DNA of 64,000 nt from Bacteroidia bacterium (GTDB lineage Bacteria > Bacteroidota > Bacteroidia > Cytophagales > Cyclobacteriaceae). The translations under genes were made by a program, and so were the position numbers. Location: NCBI GenBank assembly GCA_030430325.1, contig JAUIFR010000002.1:1-64000 (forward strand), written 5' to 3'. Below the pieces are notes generated by a model. It was not told the DNA's origin. It worked only from the letters and a program-made list of their open reading frames with translations, and searched no databases. Numbering within the stretch: position 1 is the first letter of the stretch; each line of letters begins with the position of its first letter. Shown here in pieces: positions 8,512 to 17,894 of this stretch.

Positions 8512-8754
8512 TTACTCAGTAGCAGTTTCTTCTTCAGTTTCACCTTCCATAGAAGCCTCAGCTTCTTCAGTTAATTCCGCTTCTTCAACTACTTCTGTTT
8601 CAGTGTCTACAGTGCTTTCCATTACTGGCTCTGCACCTTCATTCATTGTCGCTTCTGGATTTGAATTTTCTTCCTCACCACCAGATTTCTTGCTTTCACA
8701 TCCAAATGCAAGCAATAATCCACTAAAAAATAATACTGAAAATAATTTCTTCAT
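8512..8754 (-). CDS. Small acidic lipoprotein
   Basis: An 80-residue protein that starts MKKLFSVLFFSGLLLAFGC, a type II signal peptide with lipobox LAFGC (Cys19). The mature part is almost entirely low-complexity Glu/Ala/Thr (runs such as EEAELTEEAEAS). It should be lipid-anchored in the outer or inner membrane with a strongly negative tail. No fold or family is recognisable. It is a single gene between the upp operon end and der. Confidence 0.75.
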   Translation of the reverse strand: MKKLFSVLFFSGLLLAFGCESKKSGGEEENSNPEATMNEGAEPVMESTVDTETEVVEEAELTEEAEASMEGETEEETATE

Positions 8755-8818
8755 GACAAAATCAATTTTTTTTGAGAACGCAAATATAACCTTTATATTG
8801 ACGAAACAATAGCAGATG

Positions 8819-10129
8819 TCATTTTTTTCGAAAAATTAATTTAATTGGAACTCCTCTAAAATCAAAATGATCTCGTAACTTGTTTTCTATGAATCTTTTA
8901 TAGGGATCCTTGATGTATTTTGGGAAATTACAAAATAGGATAAATGAAGGAGCTGCCCCATTTAACTGTGTAATATATTTGATTTTTATGTATTTTCCCT
9001 TAAACGCCGGTGGTGGATTTCGCTCTATTTCCTTCAATAAATGCTGGTTGAGCGCTGAAGTTGAGACTTTTTTTGTTAAGTTTTGGTAGACTTCAGATAC
9101 AGTATCGATTAATTTATGAAGCCGTACTTTTTCCAAAGCCGAACCAAAAATGATTGGGATATAACTTATTGCCGCAAGTTTTTCCTGAATCATTTTAGTG
9201 AATATATTAATTGTATTGGAGTCTTTTTCGATTAAATCCCACTTATTCACCAAAATAATAATCCCCTTGCGAAGCTCGATGGCCTGTGTGAGGATATTCA
9301 TATCTTGTGCCTCAAATCCGCGGGTTGCATCTAGCAGTAACACACATATATTGCAACTTTCAATAGCCTTAATTGTTCTAATTACAGAATAAAACTCTAA
9401 GTTTTCTTTTACCTTAGATTTTTTACGAATACCAGCTGTATCTATTAATATAAACTTTTTACCATAAAGGTTGTATTCGGAGTCTAAAGAGTCTCGAGTG
9501 GTGCCAGCAATATCAGTTACAATGGCACGCTCTCGATTAAGTAGTGCATTTAAAAGGGAAGACTTACCCACATTTGGCCGACCAACAAAGGCAACCTTAG
9601 GAATGCCAGCATATGGGTCTTGCTCACCTTCTTCGGGTAAATACTTAATAAGGTCATCGAGTAAATCGCCTGTACCTGCGCCATTTGTTGATGAAATAGA
9701 GTAAATTTGATCACTGAGCCCCAAACTGTAAAATTCGTTGGCCATAAGCCCAAGCTTATAATTGTCAGCTTTATTTGCTACGACCATTATGGGTTTGTCA
9801 ATTTCTCGCAAGAATTGCGCAAACTCTTTGTCTTCGGCAGTTAATCCAGTTTTACAGTCCAATAAAAATAAAATGGCGTTTGCTTCATCGATAGCAAGTG
9901 AAACTTGCTTGCGAATGGATTTTTCTATAAAATCTTTTGTGTCAGGCACATAGCCCCCTGTGTCAATTACATTAAAGTATTTTCCTGACCAAGTGGCAAT
10001 ACCATAATGGCGATCTCTGGTAACCCCACTTTCGTCGTCCATGATTGCCTTACGTTCTTCGACTAATCGATTGAATAGAGTTGATTTACCCACATTGGGT
10101 CGACCAACAATTGCCACAACATTTGCCAT
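8819..10129 (-). CDS. der: Ribosome assembly GTPase Der (EngA)
   Basis: The start at 10129 gives MANVVAIVGRPNVGKS and 436 residues, the usual Der length; an in-frame ATG at 10204 would overlap the upstream gene. Two G domains are present. The first has G1 GRPNVGKS (9-16), G3 DTGG and G4 NKAD (119-122). The second has GRPNVGKS (183-190), DTAG and NKWD (295-298). A C-terminal KH-like domain follows, ending IKLIFRKK. Der binds the 50S precursor and is essential for large-subunit assembly. The gene begins 8 nt after the acyl-CoA dehydrogenase stop, so both are likely on one transcript. Confidence 0.97.
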   Translation of the reverse strand: MANVVAIVGRPNVGKSTLFNRLVEERKAIMDDESGVTRDRHYGIATWSGKYFNVIDTGGYVPDTKDFIEKSIRKQVSLAIDEANAILFLLDCKTGLTAEDKEFAQFLREIDKPIMVVANKADNYKLGLMANEFYSLGLSDQIYSISSTNGAGTGDLLDDLIKYLPEEGEQDPYAGIPKVAFVGRPNVGKSSLLNALLNRERAIVTDIAGTTRDSLDSEYNLYGKKFILIDTAGIRKKSKVKENLEFYSVIRTIKAIESCNICVLLLDATRGFEAQDMNILTQAIELRKGIIILVNKWDLIEKDSNTINIFTKMIQEKLAAISYIPIIFGSALEKVRLHKLIDTVSEVYQNLTKKVSTSALNQHLLKEIERNPPPAFKGKYIKIKYITQLNGAAPSFILFCNFPKYIKDPYKRFIENKLRDHFDFRGVPIKLIFRKK

Positions 10130-10137
10130 TATTTTGC

Positions 10138-11277
10138 TTAGTTTAGAATAGATTTGGCGATAACCAGTTTCTGAATTTCCGAAGTGCCCTCTCCTATTGT
10201 GCAAAGCTTGGCGTCTCGGTAATACTTTTCTACCGGAAAATCCTTAGTATAGCCATAGCCCCCGTGAATTTGCACGGCATCATTGGCGACCTCTACAGCG
10301 ACTTCAGAAGCGTAATACTTTGCCATGGCCGATTCTTTTGTCATTTTTACCCCCTTCATTTTAAGTTCGGCTGCATTTAAAGTTAGCAACCTTGCCGCCT
10401 CAATTTTTGTAGCCATGTCAGCAAGCTTGAATGATACGCCCTGGAATGTAGCTATGGGCTTATTGAATTGGTGGCGCTCTTGTGCATATTTAGTAGCTGC
10501 CTCAAACGCGCCTTGTGCAATTCCAACACTTAATGCTGCAATTGAAACTCTGCCTCCATCTAATATTTTGAGTGCTTGGATAAAACCTTCACCAACCTCT
10601 CCTAGACGGTTAGAATCTGGCACTCTGCAATCTTCAAAGATAAGCTCAGTTGTTTCAGAAGCCCTCATACCTAGTTTATCTTCTTTTCTGCCAGCTCTAA
10701 AGCCATCCATTCCTTTCTCAAGTACAAAGGCAGTCATGCCATGTGAGTCGCCAGGTTCTCCAGATCGCGCAATCACCACGGCAATTTCTCCAGAGCTACC
10801 ATGCGTAATGAAATTTTTGGTGCCGTTTAGAATCCAATTCGAACCATCTTTAATGGCTGTTGTTTTCATATTGCCTGCGTCCGAGCCTGTATTGGGTTCA
10901 GTTAGGCCCCAAGCACCGATTTTTGTTGCTGTAGCTAGGCTTGGTAACCATTTTTGTTTTTGATATTCATTGCCAAACATTAAGATATGATTGGTGCAAA
11001 GTGAGTTATGTGCTGCTAAAGATAAGCCAATAGAGCCATCAAGTTTGGCTATTTCTTCAATAATATTGATGTATTCAAGGTAGCCTAAGCCCGAGCCATT
11101 ATAATCTTGGGGTACAAGTACTCCCATTAGGCCTAATTCACCTAATTTCTTGAAAAGTTGAATGGGGAACTCTTGGGTGTCATCCCAGGTTCTATAATGA
11201 GGTATAATTTCCTTCGACCCAAAATCACGGATCGTTTCCGTGATCATTTGAATGTTTTCATTCACTTGATCTGTCAT
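10138..11277 (-). CDS. Acyl-CoA dehydrogenase
   Basis: A 379-residue FAD enzyme catalysing the first dehydrogenation of fatty-acid or branched-chain acyl-CoA degradation. Signature 1 is seen in GAWGLTEPNTGSDAGNM (about 137-153) and the second signature in VQIHGGYGYTKDFPVEKYYRDAK. The catalytic base is probably E363 in IGEGTSEIQ, the position used by short-chain and butyryl-type enzymes. It is soluble and would pass electrons to ETF. It is followed closely by der. The upstream side is a 610-bp gap with DnaA boxes. Substrate chain length cannot be fixed. Confidence 0.94.
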   Translation of the reverse strand: MTDQVNENIQMITETIRDFGSKEIIPHYRTWDDTQEFPIQLFKKLGELGLMGVLVPQDYNGSGLGYLEYINIIEEIAKLDGSIGLSLAAHNSLCTNHILMFGNEYQKQKWLPSLATATKIGAWGLTEPNTGSDAGNMKTTAIKDGSNWILNGTKNFITHGSSGEIAVVIARSGEPGDSHGMTAFVLEKGMDGFRAGRKEDKLGMRASETTELIFEDCRVPDSNRLGEVGEGFIQALKILDGGRVSIAALSVGIAQGAFEAATKYAQERHQFNKPIATFQGVSFKLADMATKIEAARLLTLNAAELKMKGVKMTKESAMAKYYASEVAVEVANDAVQIHGGYGYTKDFPVEKYYRDAKLCTIGEGTSEIQKLVIAKSILN

Positions 11278-11887
11278 AGTAGTAAAATATTAAATTTCAA
11301 ATACGATAACCTAAAAAAAGTACAATTTTAGGCCGATTTGGCTTTGAAAAAAAACCAAATAGTCTATAACAAAATTTAATCAATATTTTAGAGAAAAAGT
11401 TCCCAAATTATACTAAAGTTTTATGCTAAAAAATCAAAATTTCTAACATCCGCTTTTTGAGGGGTTCTGGGTGGAACAATTTTTTTCAAATATGATATTT
11501 GATGCAAAAATATTTTTTTTGTTATGTTTATCCACATAAATTTGGATTCAATATATTTTTATAATGTATTGATAATTAAAATATTATAAATATGCCAATT
11601 CATTTTGTGGATAACTAATTAGTATTGTGGAAAACTTTATTTGCTTTTTTAATTATTTCTTTATCGGTGAAATAATAAGGCATTGAGATGAAAAAAGTTA
11701 TTTTGGAATAAAAAACTTGCATGAGGAAAAGCGATGATGATAACTTTAACTTTTAAACTAGTCTTTAATGAAAAGCCCTATAAATCACCAACTATCAATT
11801 AAAATATGTACTTCGAATAATAGTTTGCGAAAATTAGAAAAGTACAAATTTTATATCAATGTAATGCTGAAGAGGTCGAATTTTGAG
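11278..11887. other. 610-bp AT-rich gap with DnaA boxes; candidate oriC
   Basis: No gene is visible. A perfect DnaA box TTATCCACA lies at 11528-11536 (plus strand). A second perfect one lies at 11606-11614 (minus strand, read as TGTGGATAA). A one-mismatch box TGTGGAAAA lies at 11626-11634, 20 bp further. The sequence around them is very AT-rich, with long A and T runs at 11505-11525 and 11560-11600 that could serve as an unwinding region. I found no other perfect TTATCCACA in the rest of the window by eye. dnaA itself is not here, which is common in Bacteroidetes. The origin role is inferred. Confidence 0.5.
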
Positions 11888-12448
11888 TTAAATCGTCATA
11901 ATCTCTTCTTCTTTACGAACATATAAATCTTCAAGTTGCTTTACAAATTGATCGGTAAGCTTTTGTACACTTGCCTCGGCTTGCTTTATAGCATCCTCAG
12001 AAGCTCCATCCTTAAGAAGTTTTTTAAGGGAGTCATTGGTGTCTTTACGGACATTTCGGATACTAATTCTCCCGTTTTCTATTTCTTGTTTTGTTTGCTT
12101 TACCAATGTGATTCTGCGCTCTTCAGTAAGAGGTGGTACATTAATGCGAACTACTTCACCATCATTTTGCGGGTTAAGGCCTAAATCACTATTTGTAATG
12201 GCTTTTTCGATTTCGGGTATAACACTTTTTTCCCATGGTTTGATTACAATTGTTTTGGCATCTGGTGTGTTAACAGAAGCTACCTGATTAATGGGGGTTT
12301 TTGATCCATAATAATCAACTAAAAGTCCTTCAAGCATACTTGGCGAAGCCTTACCGGCTCTAATTTTTGAAAGTTCAATAGAGGTGTGTTGCACGGACTT
12401 CTTCATACTAGCCTCTGCATCATCTAAAAATAACTGTATCTCTTCCAT
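11888..12448 (-). CDS. frr: Ribosome recycling factor
   Basis: A 186-residue protein, the exact family length. It splits the post-termination ribosome with EF-G. Conserved marks are the helical start MEEIQLFLDDAEASMKKSV and ELSKIRAGKASPSMLEGL (26-43), VDYYGSKTPINQVASV, the hinge to domain II, and RITLVKQTKQEIENGRISIRNVRKD (about 112-136), where the invariant arginine lies. It is the last gene of the biotin carrier - pyrH - apt - frr run; pyrH-frr proximity is common in bacteria. Confidence 0.97.
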   Translation of the reverse strand: MEEIQLFLDDAEASMKKSVQHTSIELSKIRAGKASPSMLEGLLVDYYGSKTPINQVASVNTPDAKTIVIKPWEKSVIPEIEKAITNSDLGLNPQNDGEVVRINVPPLTEERRITLVKQTKQEIENGRISIRNVRKDTNDSLKKLLKDGASEDAIKQAEASVQKLTDQFVKQLEDLYVRKEEEIMTI

Positions 12449-12457
12449 ACTTTAATA

Positions 12458-13018
12458 TTAATTATAGCTGATTAAACTTACTTGTTTTGTACTAATTTGA
12501 TTAAGATTGTTTGTACCTTGCAAAAAAACTAAATTTATTATAAAAGAAAAAGCAAATACTTCGGCTCCTAAGCTTTTTATTAGTTGACCTGCCGCATGAG
12601 CCGTACCACCAGTTGCAAGCAAATCATCATGAATAACCACCCGCTGACCACTTCCTATCACACCTTCTTGCACCTCAAGACAATCATGGCCATATTCAAG
12701 CTCGTACTCATAGGATACTGTTTTGCCCGGTAATTTGCCCTTTTTTCGAATGGGAATAAATGGTAAATTTAACCTTTGGGCTAACATGACTCCGAACAAA
12801 AAGCCTCTGCACTCTACACCACAAATAGCGTCAATTTTAGCTTGCTTAAATGGCTCAGCTAGTGCACTTACTATTTCAGAACATAAAGAGGCATCTAACA
12901 AAAGCGGGGAAATATCCAAAAAGTTAATACCTGGCTTTGGAAAGTCTGGAATCTCATTGACCCTATCACGAATCTTCTGTTCAAGCTTGTGATCTATATT
13001 TATGAATGAATTCTGCAA
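12458..13018 (-). CDS. apt: Adenine phosphoribosyltransferase
   Basis: A 186-residue purine salvage enzyme forming AMP from adenine and PRPP. The PRPP loop is VVIHDDLLATGGTAHAA (127-143). Other marks are PDFPKPGINFLDISPLL (24-40), ICGVECRGFLFG (about 65-76) and RKKGKLPGKTVSYEYELEYG (91-110), which is typical of APRT. The last 20 residues (NNLNQISTKQVSLISYN) are less conserved. It sits between pyrH and frr with gaps of 12 and 9 nt, so cotranscription is likely. Confidence 0.96.
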   Translation of the reverse strand: MQNSFINIDHKLEQKIRDRVNEIPDFPKPGINFLDISPLLLDASLCSEIVSALAEPFKQAKIDAICGVECRGFLFGVMLAQRLNLPFIPIRKKGKLPGKTVSYEYELEYGHDCLEVQEGVIGSGQRVVIHDDLLATGGTAHAAGQLIKSLGAEVFAFSFIINLVFLQGTNNLNQISTKQVSLISYN

Positions 13019-13030
13019 AATATGTTCAAA

Positions 13031-13735
13031 TTAATGAATTAATGTACCAATTTCCTCTCCATGAATGAGTTTAAGTAAGTTATCAGGTTTATTCATGTCA
13101 AACACGATTATAGGTAAATTATTTTCTTGGCATAATGTAAATGCAGTCATATCCATAACATTTAATCCTTTTTGATATACGTCGCTATAGGTAATATATT
13201 GATAGCGTGTGGCTGCTGGGTCCTTTTCGGGGTCAGCAGTGTATACCCCATCAACACGAGTTCCCTTCAGAACAACATCAGCCTCAATTTCAATTGCTCT
13301 AAGGCTTGCGGTGGAGTCTGTTGTAAAATAAGGATTACCAATGCCAGCGCCAAAAATAACCACCCTACCCTTTTCAAGATGGCGCATGGCCCTTCTCCTG
13401 ATAAAAGGCTCACACACTTTATCCATCTTTATGCCTGACATGAGCCGTGTATCCAAACCTATTTTTTCTAATGCACTTTGTAAAGCCATGGCGTTAATCA
13501 CAGTGGCTAACATGCCCATATAGTCACCTTGTACACGATCAATGCCTGATTGCTCTGCTTGCACACCTCTATAAATATTGCCACCGCCAATTACAATAGC
13601 TAGCGTGATGCCTAGGTCGGTCACTTTTTTAATCTCAAGAGCATATTGATTGAGTTGATCGGGATCAATACCATATGCCTGTTTCCCAATTAATGCTTCC
13701 CCACTTAATTTTAATAATACACGTTGATATTTCAT
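13031..13735 (-). CDS. pyrH: UMP kinase
   Basis: A 234-residue bacterial UMP kinase of the amino-acid kinase fold; it phosphorylates UMP to UDP and works as a hexamer. Marks are the N-terminal [13 protein letters not shown] (5-17), [11 protein letters not shown] (about 47-57) and [21 protein letters not shown] (about 126-146), with the nucleotide-binding lysine in [12 protein letters not shown]. Its start overlaps the biotin carrier gene's stop by 4 nt (ATGA), which implies coupled translation. It stands 12 nt before apt. Confidence 0.97.
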   Translation of the reverse strand: MKYQRVLLKLSGEALIGKQAYGIDPDQLNQYALEIKKVTDLGITLAIVIGGGNIYRGVQAEQSGIDRVQGDYMGMLATVINAMALQSALEKIGLDTRLMSGIKMDKVCEPFIRRRAMRHLEKGRVVIFGAGIGNPYFTTDSTASLRAIEIEADVVLKGTRVDGVYTADPEKDPAATRYQYITYSDVYQKGLNVMDMTAFTLCQENNLPIIVFDMNKPDNLLKLIHGEEIGTLIH

Positions 13736-14235
13736 GGTGCAAATTCAATTAATTGTTGGTTTTTTTCGACACTATCTCCTTTAGTAATATTGATTTTTGA
13801 AATGGTGCCATCACCAGGTGATTTGATGGCATTTTCCATCTTCATAGCCTCCAAAATAAGTAAAATATCTCCCTTTTTAACTTCCTGCCCTTCTTGCACA
13901 TCAATATCCAAGATTAATCCAGGCATTGGGGCTTTAATCTCATTTAGTTTTGATATGCTTTCTGCACCCATACCAAGCTGCTTAAGTAACTGCTTAAGCT
14001 CATCTTCAGCGCGTGCCGTAAATTTCTTTTGATTAATCTCAAATGAAAGCTGACCGGAAGCTTGATCGAAGTGAACATTTTCAATCAAAAAACTTTTATT
14101 TATTAATATAATATGAAATGAACCTGAATGAATGGGCAATAAATCCCATTGATGCACTTTTCCATTAATAACAACCTGATTATCATCTTGTTGAATATTA
14201 AATAAGGCGTTATCATTGATATTAATCTTGAACAT
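13732..14235 (-). CDS. Biotin/lipoyl-attachment carrier subunit (acyl-CoA carboxylase type)
   Basis: I chose the start at 14235 ([15 protein letters not shown]) because Bacteroidetes carriers of this type begin with such a beta-strand; the ATG at 14304 would add a poorly conserved 23-residue leader. The protein is then 167 residues. The C-terminal biotinyl domain has [21 protein letters not shown] and the attachment site EAMKM, with biotinylated K132 at the usual 35 residues from the end. It likely carries carboxybiotin for a propionyl- or acetyl-CoA carboxylase whose other subunits are not in the window. It overlaps pyrH by 4 nt. The partner carboxylase is inferred. Confidence 0.85.
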   Translation of the reverse strand: MFKININDNALFNIQQDDNQVVINGKVHQWDLLPIHSGSFHIILINKSFLIENVHFDQASGQLSFEINQKKFTARAEDELKQLLKQLGMGAESISKLNEIKAPMPGLILDIDVQEGQEVKKGDILLILEAMKMENAIKSPGDGTISKINITKGDSVEKNQQLIEFAP

Positions 14236-14358
14236 ATGGCGTGATTTTGGACAAATCTGAGCTAAATATACAGAATATCGTTGAGGACTTATGACAAATT
14301 TCACCTAAAATTTAAAGTATTAGCTAAACTTCCATCAATTTAATTAAATAAGCAATTG

Positions 14359-15177
14359 TTAGGTAATAGGAGTGTCCTGTTCCTTTTTCATATATTCATA
14401 AACCTTTTTATCCATCCAACTTGGAAAAAATTTGTTTAAAAATACAGTCAACTTGCCTTGGGTAGTTAGCACTAAATCTCGCTTTCGTTTCATATGAGCT
14501 TGAAAGATAGCATGTGCAACCTGCTCTGAGCTCATGAGTTGGCTTTCATTTTTGGGTGATTCCCCTTGTGATTGACCATCAGCGTTTAACGCATTTTTTC
14601 TAATATTTGAAGCAGTAAAGCCAGGGCATGCTACTAAAATATGTATGCCATCATTTAAATGTTCGGTTCGTAGGGCTTCAAAGAACCCTTGCATGGCATA
14701 TTTTGAGGCAGTATAAGCACTTCTTGCAGGCGTTCCGCGGTATCCATTTATTGATGAAATGCCAATGATGCTTCCTTTTGAGCTAAGAATATAAGGTAAG
14801 GCATACTTAACGGCGTAAATTGTTCCGTAGAAATTAATATCCATCACTTTTTTGAATACCTCTAAATCCAAATCCTGAAACAATGCCCGCATGGAGATAC
14901 CTGCATTACAGATTAACGTATCAATTCTATTAAAAGCATATAAAACTTGGGAAACCATATGCTCATTGTCAAGCTCTTCAGCTGCATCTGCCACGATGGT
15001 AGTATGCTCAATCGATAGTGCAGAAAGTTCTTTAGCAGCAAGCCTTAATCGATCTTCATTTCGCCCAGTGATGGCTACTTTAGCTCCTTGTAAGCCATAT
15101 TGCTTGGCACAAGCAAGCCCAATTCCAGAAGTGCCACCTGTTATTACAACTACCTTATCTTTAAATTTTTGCTTCAC
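14359..15177 (-). CDS. Short-chain dehydrogenase/reductase
   Basis: A 272-residue classical SDR. The NAD(P) motif is TGGTSGIG (13-20), R39 after strand 2 suggests NADP(H), and NAG lies at 91-93. The catalytic set is N115 region, S141/S142, Y155 and K159 in SAYTASKY. The C-terminal part contains KRKRDLVLTTQGKLTVFLNKF, as in dhs-7B-type membrane-associated reductases, and could sit on the membrane. It overlaps the RidA gene by 4 nt. The substrate is not predictable; lipid or steroid-like ketones are possible for this subgroup. Confidence 0.88.
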   Translation of the reverse strand: MKQKFKDKVVVITGGTSGIGLACAKQYGLQGAKVAITGRNEDRLRLAAKELSALSIEHTTIVADAAEELDNEHMVSQVLYAFNRIDTLICNAGISMRALFQDLDLEVFKKVMDINFYGTIYAVKYALPYILSSKGSIIGISSINGYRGTPARSAYTASKYAMQGFFEALRTEHLNDGIHILVACPGFTASNIRKNALNADGQSQGESPKNESQLMSSEQVAHAIFQAHMKRKRDLVLTTQGKLTVFLNKFFPSWMDKKVYEYMKKEQDTPIT

Positions 15178-15551
15178 TTTATTGCTATACAGGATATTTC
15201 AACATTTACATCTTTAGGCAACCTACTTACTTCAACACACACTCTTGCCGGAAATGGATGATTAAAGTAGGTTTCATAAACGCTATTTACTTCATTAAAA
15301 TCTCCTAAGTTCTTTAAAAAAATACTGCATTTAACAATATTATCCATCTCAAAACCTGCTTCGACTAGCAAGTATCGGATATTTTGTAAGACTAAATGGG
15401 CTTCCTTAGTTCGATCTTCCGTTAGTAAAGTCCCCGAGCTTTTATCAAGTGCAATTTGTCCAGATACGTATATTGTATTTCCTGATAAAATGGCTTGACT
15501 ATAGGGGCCAACAGGGTCTGGGGCTTGTTGGCAGCGAATTTCTTTTTTCAT
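15174..15551 (-). CDS. RidA family reactive-intermediate deaminase
   Basis: A 125-residue protein of the YjgF/YER057c/UK114 family, which hydrolyses enamine/imine products of PLP enzymes. Family residues present are Y17-S18 in PVGPYSQA, G31 in VSGQI, the essential arginine R103 in PARVCVEVSRLPKD, and E119 in VEISCIA. This set matches the active RidA subgroup. It is cytoplasmic and trimeric in known members. It begins the minus-strand run and overlaps the SDR gene by 4 nt, so the two are translationally coupled. Confidence 0.93.
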   Translation of the reverse strand: MKKEIRCQQAPDPVGPYSQAILSGNTIYVSGQIALDKSSGTLLTEDRTKEAHLVLQNIRYLLVEAGFEMDNIVKCSIFLKNLGDFNEVNSVYETYFNHPFPARVCVEVSRLPKDVNVEISCIAIK

Positions 15552-15642
15552 TTCAATTGGTATTTTGAACGAATTTAACAGCTAAATATTTAAATACAAC
15601 GCATTCAGAAGAAAATCAATGATTTTATAGCATGATTGCCTC

Positions 15643-15656
15643 ATAATTCGAATTAT
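15643..15656. promoter_or_regulatory. 14-bp palindrome in a divergent promoter region
   Basis: ATAATTCGAATTAT is a perfect palindrome in the 216-bp gap between the divergent RidA and periplasmic-binding genes. It may be an operator; nothing else is recognisable in the gap. Confidence 0.25.
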
Positions 15657-15767
15657 AGCGACAGATCTGGCTAAAAAATGACACTGTAATTAACTCGTAT
15701 CGAACCCCTTTTTTTTCTTACGGATTGGCGTTATAATAAGGTTTAGTTAAATAAAGGAAGGAAAATC

Positions 15768-16610
15768 ATGAATAAAATAGTATTGCTTTTTCTGAGTATG
15801 TGTCTCATTTATGGTGCCAAATGTCAATTTCAAGGGGATACATTCGCAAATGCAAAACAGAAGAAGTCTGGCATAATTGTATTAACTTATATCACTACAC
15901 CTGGGTTTGCAAAGCGAAATGCTTCAGGTAAAGTGGAGGGTATTTGTGTAGATATTATGTATCAATTTACCGAATGGTTGGCACTTAAGCATGGTATTCG
16001 TATAAACTTGCAAATGAGGCATAATAATTCTGATAATTTTGGATTATTCCTTCAAAATGTAAAAAATGGAAAAGGCGGTGTATTTGGATTAGGAGACATT
16101 ACCATCACGCCAGATCGCCAGCAATATTTGCAATTTAGTAAACCGTATTTTTCAAATATTGTATTACTAGTTAGTCATAAAGATGCACCGAGTATAAGTA
16201 GGCCAGAAGAACTTGCCACTACATACAAAGATTTCACAGCGATTTTGGTTAAAAATGCAACAAATGAAAAAAGGCTTCTTGAAATGAAAAAGAATTATTA
16301 TCCAGCTATGAAGCTTGGTTATACCGCATCAAGCCAAAAGGCATTAGATAGGCTTGTACAAAGCAAAACGAGCTATACCCTTATGGATGTTAGTTTCTAC
16401 CTTACCTCTATTCAAAAAGGCAAACCCATTAAGCGAAATAAACTCCCAAATGAGCCTAAAGAAGGATTTGGCATCACTATGCCTAAAAGCAGTGATTGGG
16501 GACCGGTGTTTAATGAATTTATAAGTGAATTTTCAAAAAGCTCTGAATATCGAAAAATACTGTCAAGCCATTTAGGTCAAAGTGTACTAAAATTCCTTGA
16601 TACGATTTAA
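15768..16610 (+). CDS. Periplasmic solute-binding protein, family 3-like
   Basis: A 280-residue exported protein with signal peptide MNKIVLLFLSMCLIYGAKC. The rest matches the amino-acid-binding family 3 fold: an N-terminal lobe with GKVEGICVDIMYQFTEWLA (about 53-71) and the hinge segment GDITITPDRQQYLQFSKPYF (about 109-128), which is the hallmark of SBP_bac_3, then a second lobe ending before residue 270. No permease or ATPase gene is adjacent, so it may act as a sensor or a lone scavenger rather than an ABC transporter part. The ligand is unknown. Confidence 0.85.
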   Translation: MNKIVLLFLSMCLIYGAKCQFQGDTFANAKQKKSGIIVLTYITTPGFAKRNASGKVEGICVDIMYQFTEWLALKHGIRINLQMRHNNSDNFGLFLQNVKNGKGGVFGLGDITITPDRQQYLQFSKPYFSNIVLLVSHKDAPSISRPEELATTYKDFTAILVKNATNEKRLLEMKKNYYPAMKLGYTASSQKALDRLVQSKTSYTLMDVSFYLTSIQKGKPIKRNKLPNEPKEGFGITMPKSSDWGPVFNEFISEFSKSSEYRKILSSHLGQSVLKFLDTI

Positions 16611-16684
16611 TAACTTGAAGCAAAAAAGGAGTGAGCAGTTGAATCGAAATGGTATTTTTTTATAATATTTGTATATTAGAAAGA

Positions 16685-16713
16685 AAGGCCCGGCCATAAA
16701 TGAGCCAGACCTT
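16685..16713 (-). terminator. Hairpin terminator for a minus-strand small gene
   Basis: AAGG...GGC pairs with GCC...CCTT around a 9-nt loop. On the minus strand the stem is followed by TTTCTTTCT, the U-rich side. It points to transcription from the small gene at 16745-16942. Confidence 0.5.
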
Positions 16714-16744
16714 GCCTAACAAACTTATAAAAAAGTCAGCAAAG

Positions 16745-16942
16745 TTAGAACCCCAACCACTCACAATGGAGGTTTAGTGAGGTACCAGATATAGAACCAA
16801 TAACAATTTCTGATGAATTAACGTTTGCTGACCTAATATTACTTGAAATATCTTGTTTTTGAAATGAAGGTGACGTACTGATAATAGCTGCTTTTAATAA
16901 AGCCACAGTAAAGATTATTAAAATGTTTGCATTCGCTTTCAT
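16745..16942 (-). CDS. Small exported protein of unknown function
   Basis: A 65-residue ORF with a basic-hydrophobic start (MKANANILIIFTVALLKAA), which looks like a signal peptide or single membrane span, and a short Ser/Asn-rich tail with SEIVIGSISGTSLNLHCEW. A minus-strand terminator hairpin follows 30 bp after its stop, which supports a real transcript. No family is recognised. It lies alone between two plus-strand genes; random occurrence in AT-rich DNA remains possible. Confidence 0.42.
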   Translation of the reverse strand: MKANANILIIFTVALLKAAIISTSPSFQKQDISSNIRSANVNSSEIVIGSISGTSLNLHCEWLGF

Positions 16943-17180
16943 AAGGCAAAAATTTGTGTGTTGTAAAATTTCATTTATACTAGGTTGATATTGTATTTAT
17001 AAAAATTAGATTGTTTTAATTGATAATAATTTAAAGCTATAAAAAGTAAGGAGTGATGTAAAAGAATAGGGTGTTTTTAAAGTGTTTTTAATTTTCTACA
17101 ACACATGTTAGATATGTTAGTAAGTTTTAATATTTTCGTTGAACTTATCAATTGATAACAAAACGATAAATTCATTATTC

Positions 17181-17894
17181 ATGATAAGTCCTGAATTTTG
17201 CCTTGAATTGCTTAAAAATAAAATCAAAGTCAATCCATTAATTGAGTCAACTGAACTATACTCAACGGAAATTTGGCGGCAAAGTCAATTTGATAAGCTT
17301 TCTGAAATAATTCAAAATGACCTTAAACAAAAATCATTTAATGATAACCGAGTATCGGTTTCAACGCTTGAAAAAATTTTTAAGTATGGATATCCGATCT
17401 CTGATCCGATAGAGCGGCGTCAACTTGCAACGTTAGATAAATTAGCTGTATTTGCAGGTTACAAAGGTTTTAATAGCTTTAGGAAGCTCTATTCTGAAGA
17501 AGTATTTAATATCGTGCATAAGGCTTGCGAGGCAGAATTTAAAACCTATCAAAATTTACCAAATTATGATATTTCAGAATTAAAAGAATATTACCAAGAG
17601 GATGGTCCAGCACTAAAAAAAATCATTGCTATACTTAAAAAATTAGTTGATCAACAAGATGCTTTACTTGGGCCGGATAACCCGTCAACCTATGTGATTT
17701 ACGATGTACAATTTTTGAGGTTTCATAATGATGAAATCATATTGAAAACCCATGAGTATTGGTATTTGAGGTGGTATAATACAGTTACAAAAAAAGTGGC
17801 TGCTGTTTACAATGAAGATAATGAACAAAAATATATCTTACGTTTAGTAAATGATAAATGGAAAATCCGCGTAAATAGCTATCAATTAGGCTAA
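17181..17894 (+). CDS. Hypothetical protein with a helical regulator-like N-terminus
   Basis: I chose the ATG at 17181 (MISPEFCLELLKNKI); a TTG at 17139 would add 14 residues. The 237-residue product has an N-terminal helical part with VSVSTLEKIFKYGYPISDPIERRQLATLDKLAVFAGYKGF. This stretch recurs in Bacteroidetes proteins as a DNA-binding-like helical module followed by FNSFRKLY. The C-terminal half (about 165-237) has an aromatic beta-rich segment with IYDVQFLRFHNDEIILKTHE and YWYLRWYN that may be a small ligand-binding fold. No signal peptide is present. Function is unknown; a one-component regulator is one possibility. Confidence 0.65.
   Translation: MISPEFCLELLKNKIKVNPLIESTELYSTEIWRQSQFDKLSEIIQNDLKQKSFNDNRVSVSTLEKIFKYGYPISDPIERRQLATLDKLAVFAGYKGFNSFRKLYSEEVFNIVHKACEAEFKTYQNLPNYDISELKEYYQEDGPALKKIIAILKKLVDQQDALLGPDNPSTYVIYDVQFLRFHNDEIILKTHEYWYLRWYNTVTKKVAAVYNEDNEQKYILRLVNDKWKIRVNSYQLG

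Noticed and set aside
10130..10204. An upstream ATG that would extend Der by 25 residues
   Set aside because: It overlaps the acyl-CoA dehydrogenase coding end; MANVVAIVGRPNVGKS is the usual Der start.
11731..11745. GATGATGATAA as a DnaA-trio element of the candidate origin
   Set aside because: The direction and triplet are not those of a DnaA-trio on the strand next to the boxes, so no claim is made.
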